Shown: positions 22,865-34,095, counted from the first letter of the stretch. The stretch is DNA of 37,887 nt from an uncultured Pseudoflavonifractor sp. (GCA_904419835.1 CAJFTA010000034.1:1-37887), one strand, 5' to 3'. Notes: generated by a model from the sequence alone, not told the origin. A program made the numbers and translations.

Positions 22865-25003
22865 TCAGGATTCGTAGATGTCCAGGGCCAGCAGATCCTC
22901 GCCGGGCTTCACGTGCCCGGCCTTCAGCAGCCGCAGTTCCTGGTTGTCCTCCATGGAGGTGAAGAGCACCGGGGAGGACACGGAGGAGGCGTGCTCCCGG
23001 ATGAAGTCCAGATCGAACTCCAGCAGGCGGTCGCCCTTCTTCACCTGGTCGCCCTCCTTGACCAGGGCGCGGAAGCCCTCCCCCTTGAGGGCCACGGTGT
23101 TGATGCCCACATGGATAAGCATCTCCACGCCGTCCTCCAGCTCCAGGCCGATGGCGTGGTTGGTGTCAAAGACAAAGCTGATGGTGGCGTCGCAGGGGGC
23201 GGTGACCACGCCCTCGCAGGGAATGACGGTGGCGCCGTCGCCCATCATCTTCTCGGCAAAGGCCGGGTCGGGGGAGGCGGTGACGGGCGCGGCCTCTCCG
23301 TGGAAGGGGCTGCCGATGACAATGGTCTTGACCAGCGCGCCGTGCGCGGCGGGGGCCTCCGGGGCGGGCGCCTCAGCGGGCGCGGTTTCTGCGGCGGGTG
23401 CGGCCTGCCCGGCCGCACCGCTGCGCAGGTAGTCTTCCAGATTGGCCTTGATGATATTCACCTGGGGACCGTACACAACCTGAACGCCCTGGCCCTTCTG
23501 AATCACGCCGTGGGCGCCGGTGGACTTGAGCATATTCTGATCCACCTTGCCGCCGTCGATGACGGTGCAGCGCAGGCGGGTGGCGCAGCAGTCCACATCC
23601 TTGATGTTGGCCGCGCCGCCCAGGCCCTGGGCAATGGCGGCGGACACCTGGTCATCGCCGCCGGCGCTCTCGCCGGCCTTGCGGGCGTTGTAGTCGGCCT
23701 TGGTGTACAGCTTGGTCTCCTGCTCGCCCTCCTCGCGGCCGGGGGTCTTGAAGCTGAACTTCTTGATGAGGAAGGAGAACAGGAAGTAATAGACCAGGAA
23801 GAAGGCGATGCCCAGGGGGATGATCAGCAGCCAGCTGGTCTTTTCATTGCCCTGGAGGATGCCGAAGAGGGCCAGATCGATGAAGCCGCCGGAGAAGGTG
23901 AGGCCCACGGTGATGTTGAGAATGTGGCACAGCATGTAGGCCAGGCCCGCAAAGACGGAGCTGATGACAAACAGTACGGGGGCCACAAACAGGAAGGAGA
24001 ACTCCAACGGCTCGGTGATGCCGGTGAGGATGGAGGTGAGGGCGGCAGAGAGCAGCAGGCCGCCCACCTGCTTTTTCCGCTCCGGCTTGGCGCAGCGGTA
24101 CATGGCCAGGGCCGCGCCGGGGAAGGCGAAGATATAGAGCACAAACTCACCGGTGAAGCACCAGGTGCCCGCGGTGGAGAAGTGGGTGACGGTGGGGTCG
24201 GCCAGCTGGGCGAAGAAGATATTCTGAGCGCCGGCCACCACGGTGCCCGCCACCTCCATGGTGCCGCCCACGGCGGTCTGCCAGAAGGGCAGGTAGAACA
24301 CATGGTGCAGGCCGAAGGGGATGAGCAGCCGCTTGATCATGCCGAACAGGAAGGTGCCGAAGTACCCGGAGCTGTAAACCAGCATGCCCAGGGCGTTGAT
24401 GCCCTCCTGAATGGGCTGCCAGACAAAGAACATGAGGATGCCCACCAGGGCGAAGACCAGGGTGCTGATGATGGGGACAAACCGGGTGCCGCCGAAGAAG
24501 GAGAGCACCTGGGGCATCTGGACCTTATAGAACCGGTTGTGGAGCGCGGCCACGCCCAGGCCCACGATGATGCCGCCGAAGGCGCCCATCTGCAGAGAGG
24601 TGATGCCCAGCACCGAGGTGGTGGAGCCCTCCAGCAGGTTTTCCGTGCCGCCGGTCAGGGCGATCATGGCCGAGATGGCCGAGTGCATCACCAGGAAGGA
24701 GACCGCGGCGGCCAGGGCGGCAACCTCCTTCTCCTGCCGGGCCATGCCGATGGCCACGCCCAGGGCGAAGATAAGGGGCAGGTTATCAAAGATAACGCCG
24801 CCGCACTTGCTCAGAACCGAGAAGATGAAGTAGGGGACCGTGCCGGGGCCCATGACGCCCAGCAGGTTGTAGGTGGCCAGGGTGGTCTCGTTGGTAAACG
24901 AGCTGCCAAGACCCAGCAGCAGTCCTGCCACCGGCAGGATGGCGATGGGGAGCATAAAGGACCTGCCCACCCGCTGCAGCACGCCGAAGAATTTTTCCCT
25001 CAT
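22865..25003 (-). CDS. PTS sugar transporter subunit IICBA (glucose/N-acetylglucosamine family)
   Basis: 712 residues with domains in the order IIC-IIB-IIA. The IIC membrane domain (about 1-400) opens with VGRSFMLPIAILPVAGLLLG and has the signature FGLHHVFYLPFW. IIB (about 440-520) has the phospho-cysteine region DVDCCATRLRC. IIA (about 555-705) has FVFDTNHAIGLELEDG and IHVGINTVALKGEGF with the active histidines. A linker rich in Ala, Pro and Glu joins B and A. The substrate, glucose or GlcNAc, cannot be fixed from sequence alone, so no symbol is given. ATG 25003 with AGGAGG upstream. First gene of the operon. Confidence 0.93.
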   Translation of the reverse strand: MREKFFGVLQRVGRSFMLPIAILPVAGLLLGLGSSFTNETTLATYNLLGVMGPGTVPYFIFSVLSKCGGVIFDNLPLIFALGVAIGMARQEKEVAALAAAVSFLVMHSAISAMIALTGGTENLLEGSTTSVLGITSLQMGAFGGIIVGLGVAALHNRFYKVQMPQVLSFFGGTRFVPIISTLVFALVGILMFFVWQPIQEGINALGMLVYSSGYFGTFLFGMIKRLLIPFGLHHVFYLPFWQTAVGGTMEVAGTVVAGAQNIFFAQLADPTVTHFSTAGTWCFTGEFVLYIFAFPGAALAMYRCAKPERKKQVGGLLLSAALTSILTGITEPLEFSFLFVAPVLFVISSVFAGLAYMLCHILNITVGLTFSGGFIDLALFGILQGNEKTSWLLIIPLGIAFFLVYYFLFSFLIKKFSFKTPGREEGEQETKLYTKADYNARKAGESAGGDDQVSAAIAQGLGGAANIKDVDCCATRLRCTVIDGGKVDQNMLKSTGAHGVIQKGQGVQVVYGPQVNIIKANLEDYLRSGAAGQAAPAAETAPAEAPAPEAPAAHGALVKTIVIGSPFHGEAAPVTASPDPAFAEKMMGDGATVIPCEGVVTAPCDATISFVFDTNHAIGLELEDGVEMLIHVGINTVALKGEGFRALVKEGDQVKKGDRLLEFDLDFIREHASSVSSPVLFTSMEDNQELRLLKAGHVKPGEDLLALDIYES

Positions 25004-25066
25004 GGTGTGTTACCTCCTAATCACATTTTGGGGTTGTGATTCGGTTCCTGCCGGCCGCTCTGCGTG

Positions 25067-25149
25067 AAAAAAGCACTAACCGACAACTATTACATATCAA
25101 CATTAACATGCAATAGTATAAGGTTAGTGCCTGTTGCCAGTAACACACC
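25067..25149 (-). promoter_or_regulatory. RAT antiterminator site overlapping an intrinsic terminator
   Basis: On the minus strand, 25149-25122 reads as a ribonucleic antiterminator (RAT) with GTTACTG and CAGGCACTAACC halves around GCAA, close to the LicT/SacT/GlcT consensus. Its last nine bases GCACTAACC (25130-25122) also pair with GGTTAGTGC (25081-25073), followed by six U's (25072-25067), forming the terminator. The two structures are mutually exclusive. The cognate protein is presumably the antiterminator encoded at 21976-22839. Confidence 0.85.
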
Positions 25150-25172
25150 TATATGGAACTTAGCTTAAGCAG

Positions 25173-25201
25173 ATGGTAGCATAAAGCACGAAGAATGTCA
25201 A
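25173..25201 (-). promoter_or_regulatory. promoter of the PTS operon
   Basis: Minus-strand TTGACA (25201-25196), 17-base spacer, TACCAT (25178-25173), about 25 bases before the RAT site. Confidence 0.75.
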
Positions 25202-25290
25202 TCTGGTTCAATACATTTTCAACTTAATATACAAAAAATATAGATAAAAGTTGTCTAAAACGCGAGAAGAAAACATAGGACGCAGAGAGA

Positions 25291-25336
25291 GCCGCCGTGC
25301 GCGCCTCCCTTTCGGGAGGCGCGCACCCACGGCGGC
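25291..25336 (-). terminator. hairpin after the pyrophosphatase gene
   Basis: GTGCGCGCCTCCC-TTTC-GGGAGGCGCGCAC (25297-25326), extended outward by GCCGCC/GGCGGC pairing. It begins a few bases after the hppA stop. The U-run is weak, but the stem is very stable. Confidence 0.75.
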
Positions 25337-25342
25337 GGGCAT

Positions 25343-27475
<2,133 letters not shown>

Positions 27476-27582
27476 AATTCCCACTCCTTTACATAATAGG
27501 AAAGTCGAAGAAAAAATAATGGTTGACTTAATGGTTTAAAATTGATATTTGGTTCGACCTTCCGTTTGCTTGTGACATATTA

Positions 27583-27610
27583 ATATTACCATAAACAACT
27601 TATTTTGCAA
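27583..27610 (-). promoter_or_regulatory. possible promoter of hppA
   Basis: Minus-strand TTGCAA (27610-27605) and TAATAT (27588-27583), 16-base spacer, in an AT-rich stretch about 110 bases upstream of the gene. Only moderately convincing. Confidence 0.4.
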
Positions 27611-27925
27611 GAATATATTTACAAAAAGTAAGGATAGTAAAAATGCATTCGATAAAACAAATAAAATAATAATCTATATAAACAAAACTTATGATGAATT
27701 CTACAAAACAGAACCTGCGCACGTCAAAAAACTTTGGAAAGTAGGAAAACTGGATTTGTAATCATACGAAAGAAAAAAACTGAGCGCCAAAGGGGCAAAA
27801 ACTGTTGGAACTGACGAGATAGATAAAAATTTGACAAAAATCGGGCGCGAAAAAAAGTCGGCCTGTTTGTACAGAAAATCTTTCAAAATGAGCAATTTGC
27901 AGAAGCGCAGAAGGGAAAATAGCGC
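27611..27925. other. AT-rich intergenic region, no gene seen
   Basis: Clearly lower in GC than its surroundings, between the divergently transcribed hppA and lipoprotein genes. I see no convincing ribosome binding site with ORF, no RNA gene, and no strong hairpin. The low GC fits a regulatory or transferred spacer. Confidence 0.5.
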
Positions 27926-27981
27926 TTGCGGAAATGAAATACGCGTGATATGATTTTCTAAAATTAGTACGATAGTACTAA
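27926..27981 (+). promoter_or_regulatory. promoter and operator-like palindrome of the FMN-binding lipoprotein gene
   Basis: TTGCGG (27926-27931) and TATGAT (27949-27954) with a 17-base spacer. Just downstream, across the expected transcription start, lies the inverted repeat TTAGTAC-GATA-GTACTAA (27964-27981). Position and size fit a repressor operator, for instance for a TetR-family protein such as the one at 29545-30150; that link is a guess. Confidence 0.65.
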
Positions 27982-28001
27982 AACGAAAGGGGTATTCTGC
28001 C

Positions 28002-29240
28002 ATGAAAAAGAAATGGATTTCCGCCTGCGCCGCCGCTGCGCTGCTGCTGAGCACAGCAGCCTGCGGAGCACCCGCGACTGAGGAGAGCATCCAGCCCTCT
28101 GCCAGCGGATCTGCCGCCCAGAGCGAGACCCTCACGGGCCAGGGCCAGGGCTACGGCGGCGTGATCACCGCCACCCTGACCGTGGAGAACGGCGTCATCA
28201 CCGCCGCCAGCTTCGACGGCCCCGGCGAGACCGCCGAGATTGGCGGCGCCGCTCTGGAGGAGCTGGCGGAGCAGGTGGTGGCCGCCAACGGAGCCGAGAT
28301 TGACGGCGTGTCCGGCGCCACCTACACCAGCGACGGCTGCCGCGCCGCCGTGCGCAACGCGCTGGATCCGGAGGCCAATCCCTTTGAGGCCGACGGCGGA
28401 GATGGCGGGGAGACTGCCTCCTATCCCACCGGCGCCGAGCCTGTGGAGATTCCCAGCGACCGCAAGATTGTCAGCGCCACCACCTACGGCATCTACACCA
28501 AGGACGTGACCTCCGCCCAGGACTGCGTCATCAAGGCAACCCTCTACTGGGATCTGGACAACGACCAGGCCTATGCCGTGCAGTTCTATGAGCCCATGCT
28601 GCCCTGGGACGACAACGGCGCCGCCGGCGGCTGGGGCAACATGACCGACGAGGCGGTCATCTCCGCCCTGGGCGAGGACGGCCTTATCACCTTTACCGCC
28701 GGTGAGACCGAGTGCAACTTTGCAAAGTACATCCAGATCGGCGGCGTGGTGTGGACCGGCGAGCTGGGCAGCGACCCCGCCTGCGAGGTGGCCGTGGTCT
28801 ACTCTGCCGACATTGACGGCCAGACCGTGAAGATGAACGACTATGTGGCCACCGAGGAGGGCGGCAAGTGGTATGTGGACGCCTCCGAGGAGCCCGCCTA
28901 CATCCTCAAGAGCGCCCAGAGCGTCACCGGCGCCGACGACGAAAACGTGGCCATGACCTACCAGATCACCGCCAAGGAGACCAACGGCCACGGCACCGCC
29001 TTCTGGCCCAGCAGCATCACCTTCCCCGGCAACATGCAGGCCATCAAGGACTTTGTGCTGGAGAACGGCTTTGACTACGACTACTACGCCGACGGCGGCA
29101 TAACCCAGAACGACGAGGGCTACTGGCAGACGCCTGACGCCGTCTCCGGCGCCACCCTTGCCGAGACGCCCACCTATCTGGACATGCTCAAGACCCTCTA
29201 TGAGCGCATCCAGAGCGGCGACTACGTGGAGGAGAACTAA
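28002..29240 (+). CDS. FMN-binding domain lipoprotein
   Basis: 412 residues. Lipoprotein signal MKKKWISACAAAALLLSTAAC with lipobox cysteine Cys21, then a Ser/Ala/Glu-rich linker. An FMN_bind domain follows (about residues 45-125; GYGGVITATLTVENGVITAA and DGVSGATYTS). In RnfG-type domains the Thr of SGAT carries the flavin covalently; here it is Thr107. A second SGAT (residues 382-385, DAVSGATLAETP) lies near the C-terminus, suggesting a second, more diverged domain. Probably an extracytoplasmic electron-transfer protein. ATG 28002 with AAAGGGG upstream. Monocistronic. Confidence 0.85.
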   Translation: MKKKWISACAAAALLLSTAACGAPATEESIQPSASGSAAQSETLTGQGQGYGGVITATLTVENGVITAASFDGPGETAEIGGAALEELAEQVVAANGAEIDGVSGATYTSDGCRAAVRNALDPEANPFEADGGDGGETASYPTGAEPVEIPSDRKIVSATTYGIYTKDVTSAQDCVIKATLYWDLDNDQAYAVQFYEPMLPWDDNGAAGGWGNMTDEAVISALGEDGLITFTAGETECNFAKYIQIGGVVWTGELGSDPACEVAVVYSADIDGQTVKMNDYVATEEGGKWYVDASEEPAYILKSAQSVTGADDENVAMTYQITAKETNGHGTAFWPSSITFPGNMQAIKDFVLENGFDYDYYADGGITQNDEGYWQTPDAVSGATLAETPTYLDMLKTLYERIQSGDYVEEN

Positions 29241-29247
29241 AAAAACA

Positions 29248-29415
29248 TCAGCCTGTCAAAAGACCTTGGTTGAACAGAATCGGGCTGTGTCGGGGCGGGG
29301 GAGCGCGAGGGGGCAGCCGCCCGCCTCGCGTGGAATCGAATGCCCCGGAAGCCTTGCCGTGCAAGGCTTCCGGGGGGCGGAGCGAGGACTTTTGCGCCGC
29401 TGTGCGGCGCAAAAG
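29248..29415 (+). repeat. dispersed hairpin-rich repeat, central copy
   Basis: Head CAGCCTGTCAAAAGACCTTGG at about 29250, then a GC-rich block that matches 1-85 of the window in inverted orientation. Two further hairpins follow: GGAAGCCTTGC-CGT-GCAAGGCTTCC (about 29345-29369) and CTTTTGCGCCGC-TGT-GCGGCGCAAAAG (about 29389-29415). The head also resembles the TGTCGAAAAACCTT motif near 37769. No protein is encoded. Likely a non-autonomous intergenic element. Confidence 0.65.
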
Positions 29416-29425
29416 TAACGGCATT

Positions 29426-29473
29426 TTTTCAGGCTGTCGAAAAAGTCCAGGGACTTTTTCGACAGCCTGAAAA
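29426..29473. terminator. long perfect palindrome with U-runs
   Basis: Two 23-base arms (29426-29448 and 29451-29473) that are exact reverse complements, around CAGGCTGTCGAAAAAG, with a 2-base centre. Ends in TTTT/AAAA on both sides. It could terminate transcripts from the lipoprotein gene or form the end of the adjacent repeat. Confidence 0.7.
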
Positions 29474-29524
29474 GCATAAGAATGGGGCTGCGGCATCAAG
29501 CCGCAGCCCCATTCTTATGCTTTT
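29474..29524. terminator. bidirectional terminator between the lipoprotein gene and tetR
   Basis: 20-base arms (29474-29493 / 29501-29520) containing GCATAAGAATGGGGCTGCGG, with A-run before and T-run after. Serves the convergent tetR operon and the lipoprotein gene. Confidence 0.85.
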
Positions 29525-29544
29525 ATGAGCTGAATGAAGCAGCT

Positions 29545-30150
29545 TCAGACCTCCGTCTGCTGCGCCAGCGCGTCATAGGCCGCCTGACCGGCCGGCGTCA
29601 GATAGGGGATGAGGACCGCCCACTGAAACGCCATCATCTCCGCAGCGGAGATAAAGCGGGAGGCCGGCCAGGTGGCGTTGTGCTGCGCCCAGCCGGTGTG
29701 GCTGAGCATGAGCAGGCGCGCCACCTGCTCCAGACGGCTGCCGCTCAGCACAGGCGCAAACAGTCCCATTTCAGTGCAGCTGCCGATGGCGTCCCGCAGG
29801 ACGGCCAGCAGCGCCTCCACACTGGCGGCATGGCGCGCCTGAAGGCGGGGGACGGAGCTGTACAGCGCCGGGTCGTTGAAGTAGAAGGGCGTCTCAAAAA
29901 AGGATGCCAGCATCCGCTCCAGCAGGCGGTTGAGCCCGGACAGGCCGGGCTCGGGCGCGGCGGGCAGGGTGCCCAGCTCGGCGTCCATAATGTCCTCCAT
30001 CAGCAGATCCTTATGGGGGTAGTGATAGGTCAGGTTGCCCACGCTGATGCCCAGGGCATCGGCAATGTTGCGCATGGAGACAGCCCGGTATCCACGCTCG
30101 TTGAACAGTTCACGGGCAGTGTTCCGGATCAATTCCTTGGTGGTTTTCAT
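29545..30150 (-). CDS. TetR-family transcriptional regulator
   Basis: 201 residues from ATG 30150, with CGGAGGATAACCGCC upstream. The N-terminal helix-turn-helix region is typical: MKTTKELIRNTARELFNERG, then YRAVSMRNIADALGISVGNL, then TYHYPHKDLLMEDIMD. The C-terminal ligand domain (about 60-200) is not specific to a known subfamily. It follows trkH by 38 bases and probably shares its transcript. Target unknown. The palindrome at 27964-27981 in the lipoprotein promoter is one candidate, and its own trk operon another. Confidence 0.9.
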   Translation of the reverse strand: MKTTKELIRNTARELFNERGYRAVSMRNIADALGISVGNLTYHYPHKDLLMEDIMDAELGTLPAAPEPGLSGLNRLLERMLASFFETPFYFNDPALYSSVPRLQARHAASVEALLAVLRDAIGSCTEMGLFAPVLSGSRLEQVARLLMLSHTGWAQHNATWPASRFISAAEMMAFQWAVLIPYLTPAGQAAYDALAQQTEV

Positions 30151-30188
30151 GGCGGTTATCCTCCGAAGAAAGCGCGGGGCTGTGGGGC

Positions 30189-31634
30189 TCAGGAGCGGCT
30201 CCAGGCGCTCTTGCTGAAAAGAACCAGAATGGGAAGCAGCTCCAGCCTGCCGACAATCATGCACAGGGTGAGCACCAGCTTGGACAGCGCGGAAAAGGCG
30301 GAGTAGTTCCCCATGGGGCCCACCAGTTCAAGACCGGGGCCCACATTGCCGATGCAGGAGACCACGGCGGTAAAGGTGGTGCCGAAGGAGAAATTGTCCA
30401 GCGCCACCACCAGCCCGGCGGTCAGGACGACGAGGATGTACGCGGCAAAGAAGATCAGGATGGAGCGCAGGGTGTCCTCCGGCAGCACCTTGCCGTCCAG
30501 CTTGACCACATTGACCGAGCGGGGATGGATCACCTGATTGATCTCCCGGCGGATACACTTAAAGACAACCAGCACCCGGGAGCATTTGAGGGCGCCGCCG
30601 GTGGAACCGGCACAGGCGCCGATAAACATGAGGATGACAATCAGGAAACGGGAGAACTCCGGCCACAGGTCAAAGTCCACGCTGGAGAAGCCGGTGGTGG
30701 AGATAATAGTGGACACCTGGAAGGCCGCGGCGCGGATGGTGTCGCCCAGAGATGTAAAGTAGCCCCCGGTAAACCACAGATTACACGTGATCAGCACAAT
30801 GCTGACGATCACCACGCCCATAAAGAAGCGGAACTCATCGCTGCGGAGGGCCTGCCGGATTTTTCCGCACAGGACCAGGAAATAGAAGGCGAAGTTGATG
30901 GAAAAGAGCAGCATAAACACAGTGAGGACAATTTCAGCGGCGGGGTTGCCATAGGCGCCGATGGAGGTGTTGCGCACCGAAAAGCCTCCTGTGCCCGCCA
31001 CGGCGAAGGCGTTGACGATGCAGTCAAACCACTCCATGCCGGTGAGGCGGAGACATAGAATTTGAATGGCGGTCATGGCACAGTAAATGCCATAGAGAAT
31101 TTTGGAGGACTGGCTGGTCTTAGGTACCAGCTTGCTCACCACCGGTCCGGGGCTCTCCGCTTTCATCAGGTGGAGGGTGCGGCTGCCCAGAGAGGGCATC
31201 AGGGCAATGGTGAGGATGAGCACGCCCATGCCGCCCAAAAAGTGGATGAAGGAGCGCCAGAACAAGATTCCCTTGGGCAGGTTTTCCACCGCCGGAAGGA
31301 TGGACGCACCGGTGGTGGTGAAGCCGGAGGCGGCTTCGAACAGGCAGTCCACATAGGTGGGGAAATACCCGGAAAACCAGAAGGGCAGCGCGCCGAAGGC
31401 TGAGATCAGCAGCCAGATGAGGCCAACGGCGAAGAAGCCCTCCCGGGGAAAGAAGTGGTTGGAGGCAGGCAGCGCGGACAAAATTCCGCCCACCGCCAGG
31501 AGAATGGCAATGGTCAGGACAAAGGGCCTGGTGGACTCGCCGTAGATGAAGCACACCAGAATGGGCAGCAGCATGCAGCAGGCTTCCACCAGAAGGGTGC
31601 GGCCGGTAATGCGAAAGACCAGCTTAAAATTCAC
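30189..31634 (-). CDS. trkH: potassium uptake protein TrkH
   Basis: 481 residues, the pore-forming K+ channel-like subunit of Trk/Ktr systems. Many membrane segments and the four short selectivity-filter-type repeats are visible, for example AASGFTTTGASIL, AGTGGFSVRNTS, STTGFSSVDFDLW and CIGNVGPGLELVGP. The start is GTG at 31634, overlapping the trkA stop (GTGA). With TrkA it imports K+. The K+-dependent pyrophosphatase nearby would profit from this, though no direct link is shown. Confidence 0.94.
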   Translation of the reverse strand: MNFKLVFRITGRTLLVEACCMLLPILVCFIYGESTRPFVLTIAILLAVGGILSALPASNHFFPREGFFAVGLIWLLISAFGALPFWFSGYFPTYVDCLFEAASGFTTTGASILPAVENLPKGILFWRSFIHFLGGMGVLILTIALMPSLGSRTLHLMKAESPGPVVSKLVPKTSQSSKILYGIYCAMTAIQILCLRLTGMEWFDCIVNAFAVAGTGGFSVRNTSIGAYGNPAAEIVLTVFMLLFSINFAFYFLVLCGKIRQALRSDEFRFFMGVVIVSIVLITCNLWFTGGYFTSLGDTIRAAAFQVSTIISTTGFSSVDFDLWPEFSRFLIVILMFIGACAGSTGGALKCSRVLVVFKCIRREINQVIHPRSVNVVKLDGKVLPEDTLRSILIFFAAYILVVLTAGLVVALDNFSFGTTFTAVVSCIGNVGPGLELVGPMGNYSAFSALSKLVLTLCMIVGRLELLPILVLFSKSAWSRS

Positions 31635-33031
31635 AGCCCCGCGCCTCCTATAACGCCCGCATCCAGCAGGGACTCGTCAAAGATATCGTTGACGTCCAGA
31701 ATTCCCTCGTCGCCGGACACGATGATCACCGTGTCTCCCTGCTCCATACAGGTGGAGCCCTCGGGGATAATGACCTTGCCCTGATGGACAATGACCGCGA
31801 TGAGGATCCCCTTTTTCAGCCGCAGGTCCTTCAGCGGGGTCTTCAGGTGGCGGGTGGTCTCGTTGACCACGAACTCCATGGCCTCTACCTTGCCCTCGGC
31901 AATGCGGTACAGGGCGGTCATGACGCTGCCCTTGGAGTTCTCCATGCCCCGCACCACCTGGAGAATCTGGTTGGCGGTGATGAGCTTGGGGGAGATGACG
32001 CTGTCCAGGCCCACGGCGCGGGCAATGCCCGCGTAGTTCTGGCGGTTGGACTTGGCCACCACCTTGGAGATACCCAGCTGCATGGCGTACAGAGAGATGA
32101 TCAGGTTGTCCTCGTCCCGGTCGGTGAGGGCCACAAAGGCGTCGGAGGCGGCCACATTCTCCGACTCCAGCAGCTCCTGATCGGTACCGTCGCCGCAGAT
32201 GATCATGGTGTGGGGGAGAAGCTCGCTTAGCTCCCGGCAGCGGTCCATGCTCCGCTCCACCAGCTTCACCCGCAGGCCCATGCCCTCCAGCAGAGCGGTG
32301 AGGTAGTGGGAGATGCGTCCGCCGCCCACCATAAACACGTCCTTTATTTTGGGCGCGTACCGGCCCAGCAGCTTGAAGAACTGAGTCATGCCGGCAGGCT
32401 GGCCGATGAGGTAGAGCTTGTCTCCGGCGGTGGGGACATAGGAGCCGTCGGGGATAATGCTCTTGTCCCCCCGCTCCGCCGCGCAGAACAGAATGGGCAG
32501 GGCCTTGACCTGACGGCTCAGCTCAGAGAGAGGATGGCCGCAGATAAAGTCGTCCGCCTGGATCCGGAAACCAATGAGCTCCACCCGCCCGCGGTAGAAG
32601 GTCTCCAGATTGGCCGCGGAGGGGAACCGGAGCAGCCGGGCAATTTCCACGGCGGTGGCGTTCTCCGGATTGATGATCATGTCGATGCCGATTACCTTTT
32701 TCAGGGTGGCCAGCTCCACGGCATACTCCACGTTGCGTACCCGGGCGATGGTGTACTTGGTACCCAGCCGCTTGGCGGTGAGGCAGCAGATCATGTTAAT
32801 TTCATCCAGGCTGGTGGCGGCAATCAAAACGTCGGCATGTTCGGCATCCGCCTCCCGCAGGGTGGCAATGGACGCGCCGTTGCCCTTGACGCACATGACG
32901 TCCAGCGTGTCGGACGCCCGTTGGAGGGACTCGTCCCGGGTGTCGATAATGATGACATCGTGATCCTCGCGGGACAGGTGTTCCGCCAGCGTAAAGCCAA
33001 CTTTACCGCCGCCTACAATGATAATCTTCAC
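31631..33031 (-). CDS. trkA: Trk potassium uptake regulatory protein TrkA
   Basis: 466 residues from GTG 33031, nine bases after AGGAG, giving MKIIIVGGGKVGFTLAEHLS. A GTG two codons upstream sits too close to the ribosome binding site. It has two tandem NAD-binding (RCK-N) domains, the second with VFMVGGGRISHYLTALLEGM, each followed by a TrkA_C domain (the last with GSTCMEQGDTVIIVSGDEG). It gates TrkH in response to nucleotides. Translation is coupled to trkH. Confidence 0.94.
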   Translation of the reverse strand: MKIIIVGGGKVGFTLAEHLSREDHDVIIIDTRDESLQRASDTLDVMCVKGNGASIATLREADAEHADVLIAATSLDEINMICCLTAKRLGTKYTIARVRNVEYAVELATLKKVIGIDMIINPENATAVEIARLLRFPSAANLETFYRGRVELIGFRIQADDFICGHPLSELSRQVKALPILFCAAERGDKSIIPDGSYVPTAGDKLYLIGQPAGMTQFFKLLGRYAPKIKDVFMVGGGRISHYLTALLEGMGLRVKLVERSMDRCRELSELLPHTMIICGDGTDQELLESENVAASDAFVALTDRDEDNLIISLYAMQLGISKVVAKSNRQNYAGIARAVGLDSVISPKLITANQILQVVRGMENSKGSVMTALYRIAEGKVEAMEFVVNETTRHLKTPLKDLRLKKGILIAVIVHQGKVIIPEGSTCMEQGDTVIIVSGDEGILDVNDIFDESLLDAGVIGGAGL

Positions 33032-33239
33032 GCACACTCTCTCCTATTTACTTTGACATATTTTTATATGACATGGCACACAGACGCACACCGCTGAAGC
33101 GGCGGAAAACTACCAACATATTAGCGCAATTCAGGCCAGCCGTAAAGGGTGAGCGGATATTTTGCTTGAAAAAAGGGGAAATTCCCTGCCGCCCCTGAAA
33201 AGAACGGAGCGGACAGGGGAGGAAAATGGACAACTGGGG

Positions 33240-33269
33240 TTGCGGAAGCAGAGAAGAAACAGCTATAAT
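33240..33269 (+). promoter_or_regulatory. promoter of the uridine phosphorylase gene
   Basis: TTGCGG (33240-33245), 18-base spacer, TATAAT (33264-33269), 40 bases upstream of the start codon. Confidence 0.75.
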
Positions 33270-33309
33270 GAATAAAAAAGGACAGAAATAATGTTACGAG
33301 GTGAGCGAT

Positions 33310-34083
33310 ATGCACGAACATGAGCTGCAGTTCCACATCAAGTGCAAGGCGGGAGACGTGGGCAGGTATGTGCTGCTGCCCGGCGACCCCGGCCGCTGCG
33401 AAATCATTGCCTCCCATTTTGACAACCCGGTGAAAATCCAGTCCAACCGGGAGTACACCACCTATACCGGCACCCTGCTGGGGGAGAAGGTGTCGGTCTG
33501 CTCCACCGGCATCGGCGGCCCCTCCGCTGTCATCGCCATGGAGGAGCTGACCAAAATCGGCGCCGATACCTTTGTACGGGTGGGCACCTGCGGCGGCATC
33601 AAGCTGGACGTGAAGTCGGGCGACGTGGTCATCGCCACCGGCGCCATCCGCCACGAGGGCGCCAGCCGGGAGTATGCCCCCATTGAGTTCCCCGCCGTGG
33701 CCGACTATGAGGTGCTCACCGCCCTGGTGGACGCCGCCAGGGACCTGGGCCATGTGTGGCACGCGGGCGTGGTTCAGTGCAAGGACTCCTTCTACGGCCA
33801 GCACGACCCGGCACGCATGCCGGTGTCCTATGAGCTCCAGGCCAAGTGGGAGGCCTGGAAGCGCCTGGGCGTCCTGGCCTCCGAGATGGAGTCGGCGGCC
33901 CTGTTCTGCTGCGCCTCCGCCCTGGGGGTGCGCTGTGGATCCGCCTTCCACGTCATCTGGAACCAGGAGCGGGACGCCGCCGGCCTGCCTCAGGACGAGA
34001 GCCACGACGTATCCTCCGCCGTCCGGGTGGGCGTGGAGGCCATTAAGCGGCTCATCCAGGCCGACCGGGCAAAGCAGGGCTGA
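33310..34083 (+). CDS. udp: uridine phosphorylase
   Basis: 257 residues from ATG 33310 with GAGGTGAG five bases upstream. A GTG at 33301 is part of that ribosome binding site. Nucleoside phosphorylase fold: phosphate loop VLLPGDPGRCEIIASHF, VCSTGIGGPSAVIAMEEL, VRVGTCGGIKLDVKSGD and the ribose-binding LASEMESAALFCCASALG. The similarity favours uridine phosphorylase over purine nucleoside phosphorylase. It splits uridine to uracil and ribose-1-phosphate. Single gene with its own promoter and terminator. Confidence 0.92.
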   Translation: MHEHELQFHIKCKAGDVGRYVLLPGDPGRCEIIASHFDNPVKIQSNREYTTYTGTLLGEKVSVCSTGIGGPSAVIAMEELTKIGADTFVRVGTCGGIKLDVKSGDVVIATGAIRHEGASREYAPIEFPAVADYEVLTALVDAARDLGHVWHAGVVQCKDSFYGQHDPARMPVSYELQAKWEAWKRLGVLASEMESAALFCCASALGVRCGSAFHVIWNQERDAAGLPQDESHDVSSAVRVGVEAIKRLIQADRAKQG

Positions 34084-34095
34084 TAGTAAGCGCAT

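Noticed and set aside
27701..28135. Minus-strand frame in the AT-rich region upstream of the lipoprotein gene
   Set aside because: Composition follows the AT-rich spacer and overlaps the lipoprotein start; no ribosome binding site or domain.
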